Origin: Alkaliphilus peptidifermentans DSM 18978
GTDB taxonomy: Bacteria > Bacillota > Clostridia > Peptostreptococcales > Natronincolaceae
NCBI RefSeq assembly: GCF_900101495.1
Contig: NZ_FMUS01000001.1
Coordinates: 186,001 to 250,000 of the forward strand
Length of the DNA stretch: 64,000 nt
Reading direction: 5' to 3'
Shown here: positions 34,635 through 44,163 of the stretch, piece by piece
Numbering within the stretch: position 1 is the stretch's first letter
How the letters are laid out: each line of letters begins with the position of its first letter
Translations under genes and position numbers: made by a program
Notes under the pieces: model-generated
Told to the model about the DNA's origin: nothing
Databases searched by the model: none
Seen by the model: the letters and a program-made list of their open reading frames with translations, nothing else

Positions 34635-35841
34635 ATTTTCCTCCCAGTACATCCCGAATATCCTGTTTGCCGTTTATTATATACAATGGGATTCCTTCCG
34701 ACTCTAACTTTTTACTAATATTTTTATTTTCATTCCATATTCTTGGGCTATTAATTTCATCTCCAATAACGATGTAGCTAGGATTGTAGTTTTTCATCTT
34801 TAATTGTATACCTTGCGCTCCTGTGTTTTTAGTTAACACAGGGGTTATAATTAGTAGGGATGAGCCCTGTCTAACACCTGAAGCTAGTTTCTCAATTTGA
34901 TTGGAAAAGGGTTGATTCCCCATGGGAGAAAACTCGACTAACGCTTCCATGAAATTCTTTAAGTAAACTGAACTATCTCCTTTAACATGTGTTCTTTCTG
35001 AATCACTGCCGAAAAATAGAGAAACCTGCATGTTACGTTTAAGGCAATAGTCGATTATAGAAAGTGCAACTTCAACTCCTGTATCCTCAATCCAATTATC
35101 TGTATCCTCTAAATAATCATGAGAATGATTATTTAAAATAATAACAACTTCTGTATCGCCTCGGAGTTCAAAGTTTTTAACCATTAGTTCTTCTTGCTTT
35201 GAGGAAGCCTTCCAGTGTATTCTTTTGACAGAATCACCCTCTTGATAGGTTCGCAAATCTGAAACGGCTGAGTAATCTTGAAAGGTTGGCTCTTTTACTA
35301 TTAGCTCCCCCATCTGCTGACTAGCTAATATTTTAAAATAATTCAAAGGCACAATTTTGGGATATACCTTTAGGGAGATTGGTGCTAATATTTTTTTATT
35401 GAATTCAAATAGATTAAAAATATCTTTGATAATAAGGTTCATTTCACCAACCCTATAATGTCCTCTACGTCTACAGACCACTGCTGTTTCATCTCTATAT
35501 TCTTCCTTGGTCATTAAGTAAAAAACCTTCTTCTTTGCCTTAACTCCCGTTAATCTAAATGCTATATTGTTCTCAAACTCTAGCCTAGGATAAGAAAATG
35601 GTAAATTGTTTTCAAAGTTATATTTTATCTTGATTTCTTCACCAGTCATTAGCTCTTTCTCTGGAAGATATACTGTTCCCCTTAGGAATAGCTTACCAAT
35701 ATACCCATGAATAGCAGGTATAGCTATTGTAGCTAAATATAAATAAAAAAGAAAATATGGTACTCGCCCGCCTATTAATAAAACTGATAGGAGTATAGGG
35801 CATCCAACTAATATTATAAGGGCTTTAGCCTTCAATAGCAC
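34618..35841 (-). CDS. DUF58-domain membrane protein (MoxR partner)
   Basis: A 407-residue protein with two N-terminal membrane segments, a beta-sandwich region and a DUF58 / von Willebrand-like domain with the hallmark TYQEGDSVKRIHWKASSKQE. DUF58 proteins form a unit with MoxR ATPases, perhaps as chaperones for envelope or enzyme assembly. The start is probably GTG at 35841, which overlaps the MoxR end by 17 bases; a TTG three codons on is an alternative. Both ends overlap neighbours, so the three genes are surely co-transcribed. Confidence 0.9.
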   Translation of the reverse strand: MLLKAKALIILVGCPILLSVLLIGGRVPYFLFYLYLATIAIPAIHGYIGKLFLRGTVYLPEKELMTGEEIKIKYNFENNLPFSYPRLEFENNIAFRLTGVKAKKKVFYLMTKEEYRDETAVVCRRRGHYRVGEMNLIIKDIFNLFEFNKKILAPISLKVYPKIVPLNYFKILASQQMGELIVKEPTFQDYSAVSDLRTYQEGDSVKRIHWKASSKQEELMVKNFELRGDTEVVIILNNHSHDYLEDTDNWIEDTGVEVALSIIDYCLKRNMQVSLFFGSDSERTHVKGDSSVYLKNFMEALVEFSPMGNQPFSNQIEKLASGVRQGSSLLIITPVLTKNTGAQGIQLKMKNYNPSYIVIGDEINSPRIWNENKNISKKLESEGIPLYIINGKQDIRDVLGGKYEKGA

Positions 35842-36784
35842 TCACCACCGGTACATGAACTCGCTTCAATACATCCTTAATGATATCTTCTACCCTTCTT
35901 CCTTCTATTCGAGCCTCAGCAGATAGAATTAGTCTGTGGCCCAAAACATATGGTACTATCTCTTTAACATCATCAGGAATTACATAGTCTCTTCCTCTGA
36001 CAAAAGCCAATGCCCTAGCTCCTCTATACAAGTCGATTGATACCCTTGGACTTGCTCCTAGATGAATGTCACTATGGCTGCGGCTGGCATTGGAAATTCC
36101 AACAATATAGTGTAGGATATCTTCATGAACATGTACTTCATCAACCTCATCCTGCATTCTAACAATGTCTTCCTCTGAAGCTACAGCTGATATCTTATTT
36201 AAGGACTTGCTCTCTTTATAATTTACAATTATTTCTTTTTCTTCTATAACTCCAGGATAACCTAGAGATACCCTCATTAAGAATCGGTCCAATTGTGCCT
36301 CTGGCAATGGAAATGTTCCTTGATATTCAATTGGATTTTGTGTGGCTAATACCATAAAGGGCTTTTTAAGCTGATAGGTTTCTTCATCTATGGATACCTC
36401 GCCTTCTTCCATAGCTTGTAATAAACTTGCTTGAGTCTTTGGAGAAGTTCTGTTGATTTCGTCGGCAAGGATTATCTGATTAAAGATAGGGCCTTTCTTA
36501 AACATAAATCTTTCTTCTGTCTTGTTATAAAGTGTTATACCAGTAATATCTGAAGGCATCATATCTGGAGTGAACTGCATTCGACTATATGATAGGTTAA
36601 CGCTCTTGGCTAAGGTTTTAACCATAGTGGTCTTTCCAACCCCAGGTACATCTTCAATCAATAAGTGCCCCCTTGCTAAAAGACAAATTAATACCTTTTC
36701 AAGAACATCGTCCTTTCCTATTATTACCCTCTTCATATTTTCTAATATTTTTACAGCCTGTTCTCTTGTACTCATATTTTTCAT
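35825..36784 (-). CDS. MoxR-family AAA+ ATPase
   Basis: A 319-residue AAA+ ATPase: Walker A LIEDVPGVGKTTMVKTLAKS, Walker B IILADEINRTSPKTQASLLQ, sensor MVLATQNPIEYQGTFPLPEA, arginine finger QLDRFLMRVSLGYPG. MoxR proteins act as chaperones that load cofactors or remodel partner proteins with DUF58 proteins. The start is either the ATG at 36784 (AGGAGAG two bases before) or the Met three codons later at 36775. First gene of the operon MoxR-DUF58-TgpA-like. Confidence 0.93.
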   Translation of the reverse strand: MKNMSTREQAVKILENMKRVIIGKDDVLEKVLICLLARGHLLIEDVPGVGKTTMVKTLAKSVNLSYSRMQFTPDMMPSDITGITLYNKTEERFMFKKGPIFNQIILADEINRTSPKTQASLLQAMEEGEVSIDEETYQLKKPFMVLATQNPIEYQGTFPLPEAQLDRFLMRVSLGYPGVIEEKEIIVNYKESKSLNKISAVASEEDIVRMQDEVDEVHVHEDILHYIVGISNASRSHSDIHLGASPRVSIDLYRGARALAFVRGRDYVIPDDVKEIVPYVLGHRLILSAEARIEGRRVEDIIKDVLKRVHVPVVSAIEG

Positions 36785-36977
36785 CTCTCCTCTTTATGGA
36801 CTTGGAGCTACTTTTTAATGTGTTAATAATTAAATCTGCTGATAGTAGTCTGCTCTTATATTACAAAATTCTTATTATATATATTAAAGCTTTATTCCTT
36901 AACTCCTTCAAACTATTTTGAATATTACAAATTGTTAAATAAGATACCACATCTAGTTAATAATACCCAAAACAAAA

Positions 36978-37002
36978 GAGCCCTCAAAAATCAAATGGGC
37001 TC
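36978..37002 (-). terminator. Terminator after the decarboxylase gene
   Basis: GAGCCC/GGGCTC stem with TTTTG following on the minus strand. Confidence 0.75.
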
Positions 37003-37045
37003 ACACTTTATTATTAAGCTGTATATTATTAATTTTGTTTGCTAT

Positions 37046-38518
37046 TTATCTTTGATGACTTAATCCTAAAACTCTAACATAATCGGTATAGGGATCTTCT
37101 GTTCCCTGTACTAATGTCTCTTCTTCCTTTAGCATTAATATATGCTCTATCATTTCTTTAGTTATTCTTTCCCCAGGAGAGACTACTGGTATTCCGGGGG
37201 GATAAGCCATAATAGATTCTCCACTTATTTCTCCCTCAGCATCCTCCAGCTTTATCACTCGTTTGCTGCTGTAGTAGGCATCCCGTGGTGACACTATTAG
37301 GTCAGGATTTTTTAATATATTATGGATGACTTTTAATTCTTCATTTCTTCTATGCTTCATGGCTATGTCAGCTAAAGCATTTACCAATGCATTTAAAGCT
37401 TCTTCTGTATCTCCTAAGCTAACTATTGCCATTATGTTGTAGTAATCCGCCAATTCTACCTGTATATTATACTGGTCCCTTAAAAGATCATATACTTCAA
37501 AGCCTGTAAGCCCAAGCTTCCTTACATCTACGCTTAGCTTTGATTCATCAAAGTCATGAACTCCTGGAGTTCCAATTAATTCTTTACCAAAGGCATATAA
37601 TCCATCTATCTCATTTATTTGTCTTCTTGCTTCTCGGGACAGCTTTAAAACCTCTTCAAGCAATTCTTCTCCATCTACCACCAGCTGCTTTCTAGCCACA
37701 TCTAAACTTGCCATTAATAAATAGGAACCACTGGTGGTTTGCATAAGGTTAAGATTTTTTTTAACGGTAAATGGGTCAATTATTCCTTCTCGTAATAATA
37801 GTAGAGAGCTTTGGGTTAGGGACCCACCTGTCTTATGAAGGCTAACTGCACTCATGTCTGCCCCCAGCTCCATGGCGCTCATTGGAAATTCATGGTGGAA
37901 TCCAATATGTGCTCCGTGGGCTTCATCTACCAATACTGCCATTGCATTTCGATGAGCTATTCGAACTATCTCCTTAATATTGGAGGTTGCACCATAATAG
38001 GTTGGGTTAATAATGAATATTGCTTTAGCATCGGGATGTCTTCCTATGGTTGACTCAATGCTTTCCACTGAAACCCCCATTGCTATTCCAAGACTTTCAT
38101 TAACCTCTGGTTGTATATAAATTGGAATTGCACCACTTAATATGATTCCAGCTATGGCTGATTTATGAGCATTCCTTGGCAGTATTATTTTATCTCCAGG
38201 CTGACAGGCGCTCATAATCATGGCCTGTACACCAGATGTGGTACCGTTCACCAAAAAGAATCCATGATCTGCCCCGAAGGCATAGGCCGCCAATTCTTCA
38301 GCTTCTTTAATAACCCCTATAGGATTACATATGTTGTCTAGACATTTCATGGCGTTTACATCTATTTCCATAACTGTGCTACCTACAAAATCAGTAAACT
38401 CCTTTAACCCCTTACCATGCTTGTGGCCTGGTACATCAAAGGGAATTACTTTTCTTTCATGGTAATTCTTTAATGCTGTAAATAACGGCGTTTGATTTTG
38501 ATTTAAGCTATAAGACAT
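37046..38518 (-). CDS. Orn/Lys/Arg decarboxylase family PLP enzyme
   Basis: A 490-residue fold-type I PLP decarboxylase of the compact Gram-positive group (like B. subtilis SpeA or YaaO): substrate region VIPFDVPGHKHGKGLKEF, active-site Lys in VSLHKTGGSLTQSSLLLL, DEAHGAHIGFH with the PLP-binding Asp and His, and a C-terminal domain with AYPPGIPVVSPGE. It probably makes agmatine or cadaverine for the polyamine pool. Sequence alone does not settle arginine versus lysine. The gene stands alone, with its own terminator. Confidence 0.9.
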   Translation of the reverse strand: MSYSLNQNQTPLFTALKNYHERKVIPFDVPGHKHGKGLKEFTDFVGSTVMEIDVNAMKCLDNICNPIGVIKEAEELAAYAFGADHGFFLVNGTTSGVQAMIMSACQPGDKIILPRNAHKSAIAGIILSGAIPIYIQPEVNESLGIAMGVSVESIESTIGRHPDAKAIFIINPTYYGATSNIKEIVRIAHRNAMAVLVDEAHGAHIGFHHEFPMSAMELGADMSAVSLHKTGGSLTQSSLLLLREGIIDPFTVKKNLNLMQTTSGSYLLMASLDVARKQLVVDGEELLEEVLKLSREARRQINEIDGLYAFGKELIGTPGVHDFDESKLSVDVRKLGLTGFEVYDLLRDQYNIQVELADYYNIMAIVSLGDTEEALNALVNALADIAMKHRRNEELKVIHNILKNPDLIVSPRDAYYSSKRVIKLEDAEGEISGESIMAYPPGIPVVSPGERITKEMIEHILMLKEEETLVQGTEDPYTDYVRVLGLSHQR

Positions 38519-38690
38519 GATACCACCCCTCTCTGAAGAAGATAAGTATAGTTAATTATAATTACATACCTTTATTATCAACTACTTACCCGAAATTATT
38601 AATTAAAATCTTTAATATATTAGATGATGAAATTATCACCTAATATATTAAAGAACATTTTCACTTAAAATGCAAGGGTTTTATAAAAAT

Positions 38691-38719
38691 AACAATCTGA
38701 CACATAGTGCCAGATTGTT
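38691..38719 (-). terminator. Terminator after the M20 peptidase gene
   Basis: AACAATCTGGCAC pairs with GTGTCAGATTGTT around three bases, followed by ATTTTT on the minus strand. Confidence 0.85.
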
Positions 38720-38731
38720 TATATGTCTATA

Positions 38732-39847
38732 CTATTCTCCAAATATTTTAATTAACTCAAATACCATTCTACCGCTGTTGGTTAAATCTTTAATATGTAA
38801 ATGCTCTTCTAAGGTATGGGGTTTTTTCTCACCGATTCCAAGGTTAATGGCTTTTATTCCGTTTCCATTAAATATATTAGTATCGCTTCCACCACCTGTA
38901 GATGTGGTATATGAATCTATTCCCATTCTATTGAAGATTTCCTTAGTTTTAAGTACTATTTCATCATTTACATCAATATTAAAGGCAGGGTACATTCTTT
39001 CAACATCAGGTTCAATTTTTCCACCAAGTTCTTCTGCTGCTTTTTGCAATGTTTCCACCATATGCTTAGTTTGTGCATTTAACTTTTCTTCATTTATACT
39101 TCTTGATTCACCCTTTAACAAAACCTCTGGCGTAACAATATTTGTAGCTTCTCCACCAGTTATAACACCGATATTTGCGGTGGTTTCTTCATCTATTCTT
39201 AAAAGCTTCATTCTATCAATGGCTCGAGCAGCAATCATAATGGCACTTACTCCCTCTTCAGGAGCAACCCCTGCATGGGCTGGTTTCCCAATAATTTTGG
39301 CATTTACCTTGTCTTGAGCAGGTCCAACCACAACAATTTCTCCTGGTGACCCTCCACTATCAAGTACAAAGCCATATTGGGCATTAACTTTGCTATAATC
39401 TAAATTCTTAGCACCAAAAAGCCCGCCTTCCTCCCAGATACTAAAAATCACTTCAACGTCAGAGTGCTCAATATTATTTTCTTTGGCTAATCTTATTCCC
39501 TCTAGTACAGCGGCAATTCCCGCTTTATTATCTCCACCCAGAATTGTAGTTCCATCACTATATATAACTTCATCCTTTATGATGGGCTTCACTCCTTCAC
39601 CAGGCTTTACAGTATCCATATGGCAGCTAAAAAGAATTGTTGGTCCATTTTTTTTGCCCTTTAGCCTACCAATAACATTTCCCGTCTCTCCACCAACTTT
39701 TTCTCCTGAGTTATCAATAGTTACTTCAAGTCCTAATTTTTTTAGCTTTTCAGCTAATACCTTGGAAATTTTCCCTTCTTTACCCGATAGACTATCAATT
39801 TGAACCAGCTCTAAAAATTCATTTACTATCCGATCCCTATTCACCAT
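38732..39847 (-). CDS. M20-family metallopeptidase, PepT-like
   Basis: A 371-residue zinc aminopeptidase of the PepT-like M20 group: first metal ligand in LFSCHMDTVKPGEGVKP, bridging Asp in TTILGGDNKAGIAAVLEG, catalytic and metal Glu in FSIWEEGGLFGAKNLD, lid domain KIIGKPAHAGVAPEEG, and the last His in KPHTLEEHLHIKD. It should cut tri- or dipeptides in the cytoplasm. It lies downstream of the AbgT transporter gene in the same orientation, though the 40014-40190 element separates them. Whether they cooperate in peptide or aminobenzoyl-glutamate use is unclear. Confidence 0.9.
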   Translation of the reverse strand: MVNRDRIVNEFLELVQIDSLSGKEGKISKVLAEKLKKLGLEVTIDNSGEKVGGETGNVIGRLKGKKNGPTILFSCHMDTVKPGEGVKPIIKDEVIYSDGTTILGGDNKAGIAAVLEGIRLAKENNIEHSDVEVIFSIWEEGGLFGAKNLDYSKVNAQYGFVLDSGGSPGEIVVVGPAQDKVNAKIIGKPAHAGVAPEEGVSAIMIAARAIDRMKLLRIDEETTANIGVITGGEATNIVTPEVLLKGESRSINEEKLNAQTKHMVETLQKAAEELGGKIEPDVERMYPAFNIDVNDEIVLKTKEIFNRMGIDSYTTSTGGGSDTNIFNGNGIKAINLGIGEKKPHTLEEHLHIKDLTNSGRMVFELIKIFGE

Positions 39848-40013
39848 GTATAATACCTCCTATATGTAATTAAATTTTATTATGCCTTCTATTCTATTAT
39901 AATATAATATAAATAATAGTAAAATGTAAATGTACATCTGTTGTAGACAAGGAAAAGCCTTCTACACTTTTCTTATAGATTGCAAAGCCTATCAATCTTA
40001 CATATACCCAATT

Positions 40014-40190
40014 GAACAAAAGCATTTCATGCATTAAATCCAATAGATAAAATGCTTTTGTTTTCCAAAGGAACCCCTGCGTTCCTTAGGACGCTTCGCT
40101 GTATCCTCCTCATTAATCATAAGGGGGCTCGCCCCCTTAACAACCCCGAATTTAATAGGAAAGTAGGACTTTCCTATTAAATAACAAAAA
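40014..40190. repeat. ~180-bp structured intergenic element, copy A
   Basis: Shares more than 140 bases with 53120-53300. Internal hairpins: AAAGCATTT...AAATGCTTT type at the left, GGAACCCCTGCGTTCC, AAGGGGGCTCGCCCCCTT, and TTAATAGGAAAG...CTTTCCTATTAA at the right. No start codon with a ribosome site belongs to it. The strand of any transcript is unknown; it is most likely the minus strand, after the AbgT gene. Confidence 0.85.
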
Positions 40191-40244
40191 GAAATGCCTG
40201 CATTTTTTAAAATGAGGCATTTCACCATTTATTTGTTATTAAAA

Positions 40245-41789
40245 TTACATTTGAATAAATGCTCCTGGTCCTAATGGTAAGTTTAGAGCAAACCATAGAA
40301 CAAATAGAAGTATCCATCCTATTAAGAACATAATTGAGTATGGTATCATGGCTGAGATAAGAGTACCAATACCTGTTTTCTTATCATATTTTTGTGCGAA
40401 GGCTACTATAACTGCAAAGTATGACATTAATGGACTTATTATATTTGTTGTAGAGTCACCTATTCTGTAGGCTAATTGTGTGAACTCTGGTGTATAACCA
40501 ATTTGCATTAGCATTGGTACAAATACAGGTGCCATTATAGCCCACTTAGCTGAAGCACTACCAATAAATAGGTTTATGAATCCTGCAACGATTATAAATC
40601 CAATTAACATTGGTATACCAGTCATGTTTGTTGCCTTAAGAAGCTCTGCTCCATTAACAGCTAATATTGTACCAAGGTTTGACCATTCAAAGTATTTAAC
40701 AAATTGTGCTGCAACGAAGGCAAGTACTAAATATCCACCCATAGATGACATGGCCTTACCCATAAAACTTGCAACATCTTTATCACTCTTAACGGTTCCA
40801 GATGCTATACCATAGGCAACACCAGGAATTAAGAATGCAGCTGCAATAATTGGTACAAGTCCAGCCATAAAGGCAGAGTCTTTTAATAATTCTCCTGCTT
40901 CACTTCTTAAAATAGCATTTGATGGTACTGTTAATGCCATCATTACGCCAACAAAGGCTAATAATGATAAACCTGCCCAAATTAGACCTCTTGATTCGTT
41001 TTTACTAATACTTGTGATTTCTGCTACACTATCTCCTTCATATGCTCCAAGTCTTGGTTCAACAATTTTTTCTGTAACAATTGTACCAATAATTGTAATT
41101 AAAAAGGTAGAAGCAATCATGAAGTACCAGTTAGCTGTCGGTTGTACTAAATATTCTGGTTGAATTAATTGAGCTGATTGCTGACTAATACCTCCAAGTA
41201 ATGGATCAAGTGTACTAATCATTAGGTTAGCACTGAATCCTCCAGAAACACCTGCAAAGGCAGCAGCTAAACCAGCCAATGGATGACGCTTAAAGCTTAA
41301 AAATACCAAGGCTCCAAGTGGCACTAAAACAACGTAACCAGCATCGGAAGCTACGTTAGACATAATACCAGCAAATACAACTACTGCTGTAATTAGCCTT
41401 CTTGGTGTACTTAATACAAGCTTTCTTAGAGCTGCTTGTACTAAACCAGTTCCTTCGGCAACCCCTACTCCTAACATAGCAACTAATACAGTTCCTAATG
41501 GGGCAAAGCCAGTAAAGTTTTTAACTGCCTCAGAGAAAATTTGTCTAATTCCTGCAGCAGTCAATAGACTTACTGCTGTAACAGTTACCATTGTTGCTTC
41601 TCCATCCACCATTCTCTCATATTGAACTTCAAGACCTAAAGCCGCAGCTATAGCTGAAATTACTATGACAGCAAGACTAAATATGGCAAATAGCGTAACT
41701 GGATGAGGTAGTTTATTACCAACTACTTCAATGAAGTTAAGAAACTTATTAAAAAGTCCGTTTTTATTTTTCTTTACACTAACACTCAT
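40245..41789 (-). CDS. AbgT-family transporter
   Basis: A 514-residue integral membrane protein with about eleven hydrophobic segments. It begins MSVSVKKNKNGLFNKFLNFI, then VGNKLPHPVTLFAIFSLAVI, and contains the family hallmarks NFTGFAPLGTVLVAMLGVGV and IGDSTTNIISPLMSYFAVIV. AbgT proteins take up p-aminobenzoyl-glutamate or export sulfonamides and other antimetabolites. The substrate here is open. GGGAGG lies about seven bases before the ATG at 41789; an upstream in-frame ATG at 41822 lacks a site. Confidence 0.93.
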   Translation of the reverse strand: MSVSVKKNKNGLFNKFLNFIEVVGNKLPHPVTLFAIFSLAVIVISAIAAALGLEVQYERMVDGEATMVTVTAVSLLTAAGIRQIFSEAVKNFTGFAPLGTVLVAMLGVGVAEGTGLVQAALRKLVLSTPRRLITAVVVFAGIMSNVASDAGYVVLVPLGALVFLSFKRHPLAGLAAAFAGVSGGFSANLMISTLDPLLGGISQQSAQLIQPEYLVQPTANWYFMIASTFLITIIGTIVTEKIVEPRLGAYEGDSVAEITSISKNESRGLIWAGLSLLAFVGVMMALTVPSNAILRSEAGELLKDSAFMAGLVPIIAAAFLIPGVAYGIASGTVKSDKDVASFMGKAMSSMGGYLVLAFVAAQFVKYFEWSNLGTILAVNGAELLKATNMTGIPMLIGFIIVAGFINLFIGSASAKWAIMAPVFVPMLMQIGYTPEFTQLAYRIGDSTTNIISPLMSYFAVIVAFAQKYDKKTGIGTLISAMIPYSIMFLIGWILLFVLWFALNLPLGPGAFIQM

Positions 41790-42159
41790 TTGTCGTCCTC
41801 CCTTTCTGCGAATTGTTATCATATAATAATAAATATTAAGACACAGGTTTTAGTATATAAAACAAGTATTGTTTGGTCAACATTGAAAAGGCTAACTATT
41901 TTTGCCAAATGCCTTACTAGAGATAAATATTAATTATCACAAAAATATCCATTAATCTAAATGTGTTGATATTACTGAATCAGCATATAGTTGTTTTTTG
42001 GAATGCTGGAAGTACAAATTGTTTATGTAAATATTGTAAGTAGTTGAATATATTAATATTAAATACTTAATCTGTTAATAAGGCTAAAATAGGAGGATGA
42101 ATAATATCGAAGGTTATGTTTAAAATAATTAAATAAATTTTACTTCGCAGGAGGTCCTA
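41790..42159. other. Divergent intergenic region
   Basis: About 370 AT-rich bases between the divergent AbgT and DUF3189 genes. Promoters must lie here. I see no gene, strong hairpin or known RNA element. Confidence 0.4.
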
Positions 42160-42624
42160 ATGTACGTAATTTATCATGGAACTGGTAGATCAATAGTTGG
42201 TTCTCTTGCTACAAAAATCCACATTAATGGATTCAATCATAATCAAGTGAATCAGCTTTTAGATGATAATGGAATATATAATCTATATAGTATCGAAAGG
42301 CAAGCTATTGGTAGACTTGTCTTTCTTGGTATTGATGAAAATAAAAATCAAGTTTTTCTGTTGAACACTGCTTCAGCTGAAACAATTATTATTCCAGCAC
42401 TCCTATCGGTTTTTGAGCTGCATAAGGTGGATAAGAAAAATGTATACCTAGTAGATACAACTCCAATTGTTGATTCCTATTTTGTTTTAGGTAATTTGTT
42501 CATGGGTATTTCTTTTCTTCGCTCTGTTGGTGTAAGATTATTGACAGCAGGAGCTAGAAGACAACATAGTAAAATAATTAGTATCTTGGATAGGACAAGA
42601 ATAATGACTGCAAATAAAAACTGA
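42160..42624 (+). CDS. DUF3189-type conserved protein
   Basis: A 154-residue cytoplasmic protein starting MYVIYHGTGRSIVGSLATKI, with GRLVFLGIDENKNQVFLLNT and a hydrophobic middle (IIIPALLSVFELHKV). The IYHG...SLATKIHIN opening and the FLGIDE block fit DUF3189, a family of unknown function found in spore-forming Firmicutes. The similarity is by memory and moderate. AGGAGG lies six bases before the ATG, and a strong terminator follows. Single-gene unit. Confidence 0.6.
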   Translation: MYVIYHGTGRSIVGSLATKIHINGFNHNQVNQLLDDNGIYNLYSIERQAIGRLVFLGIDENKNQVFLLNTASAETIIIPALLSVFELHKVDKKNVYLVDTTPIVDSYFVLGNLFMGISFLRSVGVRLLTAGARRQHSKIISILDRTRIMTANKN

Positions 42625-42636
42625 TATTTCACCAGT

Positions 42637-42676
42637 AATGATAATGAGTCAGAAAAAATTCTGACTCATTATCATT
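42637..42676. terminator. Bidirectional terminator
   Basis: An 18-bp perfect inverted repeat, AATGATAATGAGTCAGAA and complement, between convergent genes. Confidence 0.9.
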
Positions 42677-42698
42677 ACTTATTTTGTTAAGAATTTCA

Positions 42699-43079
42699 TT
42701 AAAAAAATCCTGGATAACCTCCGATGGGGCCATAGCCAACCCCAGGACCATATCCTCTACGTGGATAGCGCCTTCTTCTACCTATTAATTCCCTAAGAAC
42801 CAATATAGTTATAAGATCTCTAAAGACTCCTCTAAATTGCTGAGCATATGGCTGACTCATCTCCATCTCATATATTTGACCCACCATTTCTTCTATCATT
42901 CTCGGATCTACTTGTGGATACATCCTTGGATTAGTTGGAACGTCCATATGATGACATATTTCTCTAACTCTTGGATATACCCTCCTATAAACATCAGGAT
43001 ACATATCTGTTAATCCCGAATGATCTTCATAAAAATCCATATACATATCTGGCATTCCCCAATATGGATAGCAGTGCAT
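42699..43079 (-). CDS. Hypothetical Tyr/Pro/Met-rich protein
   Basis: A 126-residue protein starting MHCYPYWGMPDMYMDFYEDH, rich in Tyr, Met, Pro and Arg. A helical middle (PRMIEEMVGQIYEMEMSQPY, then FRDLITILVLRELIG) is followed by an Arg-rich stretch and a Gly/Tyr/Pro-rich tail (YGPGVGYGPIGGYPGFF). No signal peptide. I do not recognise a family. The composition recalls small spore coat proteins, and it sits next to ytrH-ytrI, so a spore surface role is possible but unproven. A good AGGAGG precedes the ATG. Confidence 0.6.
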   Translation of the reverse strand: MHCYPYWGMPDMYMDFYEDHSGLTDMYPDVYRRVYPRVREICHHMDVPTNPRMYPQVDPRMIEEMVGQIYEMEMSQPYAQQFRGVFRDLITILVLRELIGRRRRYPRRGYGPGVGYGPIGGYPGFF

Positions 43080-43316
43080 AATTTAACAACCTCCTTTCCT
43101 TTGCTTTATTTTATGCAATGATGATTTTTGTGCAACCATTTAATCATGTAGGTTTAGTTTTTTTCATATACTCAATATAAAGCAACCATTGATAAAGACA
43201 AAGAAATGTTTAATGTTAAATGTTGTATGTTGAATTAATAAATTGAGCGAAGTCTACAAAGCAGAAATTATAGTTAATCAATGTATCATAAATATTTGTT
43301 TGAAGGAGGTCGTTTC

Positions 43317-43646
43317 ATGCTTGCTTTTTATCAAAATATACTTTATAACTTTTTTATATCATTAGGGGTAATGATAGGCGGTTGCTTATTTGGCGGAATT
43401 GCAGCTACCTTTAACGGGCATCCTCCTTTAAAAACTATGCTAGATTTATGCGAAAAAATCAAAATATGGGCTATTATTGTTGCCTTAGGCGGAACATTTC
43501 CATCTTTTAAGGTGCTTGAAATAGGTATTTTTAACGGAGAAATTAGGGGGTTAGTAAAACAGGTTATTTATATATTAAGTGCTTTATTGGGTGCCCACAT
43601 CGGATATAGGCTTATCTATTATTTAGAAAGTAGTGGACCTTTATGA
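43317..43646 (+). CDS. ytrH: Sporulation protein YtrH
   Basis: A 109-residue membrane protein starting MLAFYQNILYNFFISLGVMI and containing GGCLFGGIAATFNGHPPLKT and WAIIVALGGTFPSF, as in YtrH. YtrH and YtrI are mother-cell membrane proteins needed for efficient sporulation in Bacillus. The ATG at 43317 has GAAGGAGG eight bases upstream, so an upstream in-frame ATG at 43281 is not used. Overlaps ytrI by four bases. Confidence 0.85.
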   Translation: MLAFYQNILYNFFISLGVMIGGCLFGGIAATFNGHPPLKTMLDLCEKIKIWAIIVALGGTFPSFKVLEIGIFNGEIRGLVKQVIYILSALLGAHIGYRLIYYLESSGPL

Positions 43647-44092
43647 AGCGCCCCTATAGTTTAATAGCTTTTATGGGCTTAGGATTTCTTTTAGGCTTAG
43701 CTACAATGAACTTATTTCAAATGCACACTCTAGACAGACTTTATCGGGTACAGCATCAGCTAACTAACCAAATAATCGATAAAGACATTAAATTGGAGCG
43801 TTTAAATGATAGCATCAAAAAAAACAATACAGTTTTTGTAAAGGATATAAAAATCCATCTTAATTTTGAAGGAAATCTATTACTGAAGGATATGATAGAA
43901 GATAACATTAGATTTTTTTTATCGGATCTGGTAGGTAAAGAGTTGGCTGATATTGATGGCGAAATGATTTATAAGATACTTAATAATCGTATTGTTGAGA
44001 TAGAGAATAAAAATATAAATTTATCTATAAATTATCTAATTATTAGCGAAACAATTAATATTTCTGTTAATGCACGGGTAATAGATTCTTAA
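43643..44092 (+). CDS. ytrI: Sporulation membrane protein YtrI
   Basis: A 149-residue protein with one N-terminal membrane segment (YSLIAFMGLGFLLGLATMNL), a coiled-coil-like stretch (YRVQHQLTNQIIDKDIKLER) and a small alpha/beta domain. Its ATG overlaps the ytrH stop, so the two are translationally coupled, as in Bacillus. Sequence conservation is low in this family; the call rests mainly on layout and context. Confidence 0.7.
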   Translation: MKRPYSLIAFMGLGFLLGLATMNLFQMHTLDRLYRVQHQLTNQIIDKDIKLERLNDSIKKNNTVFVKDIKIHLNFEGNLLLKDMIEDNIRFFLSDLVGKELADIDGEMIYKILNNRIVEIENKNINLSINYLIISETINISVNARVIDS

Positions 44093-44163
44093 TACCCTGT
44101 AATAAACATACTTACTTGCCAATATATTATATTAGTAGTTTATTATGTTTAAGGGGTGAAAAC

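Noticed and set aside
36570-36921. Plus-strand frames opposite the MoxR gene start
   Set aside because: Antisense shadows without ribosome sites; the minus-strand MoxR motifs are unambiguous.
40034-40228. Minus-strand 64-codon frame
   Set aside because: It covers the structured repeat element; the equivalent frame is not preserved in copy B.
42098-42160. Short frame after an AGGAGG-like site upstream of the DUF3189 gene
   Set aside because: Only eight codons with the ATG touching the site; no sign of a real leader peptide.
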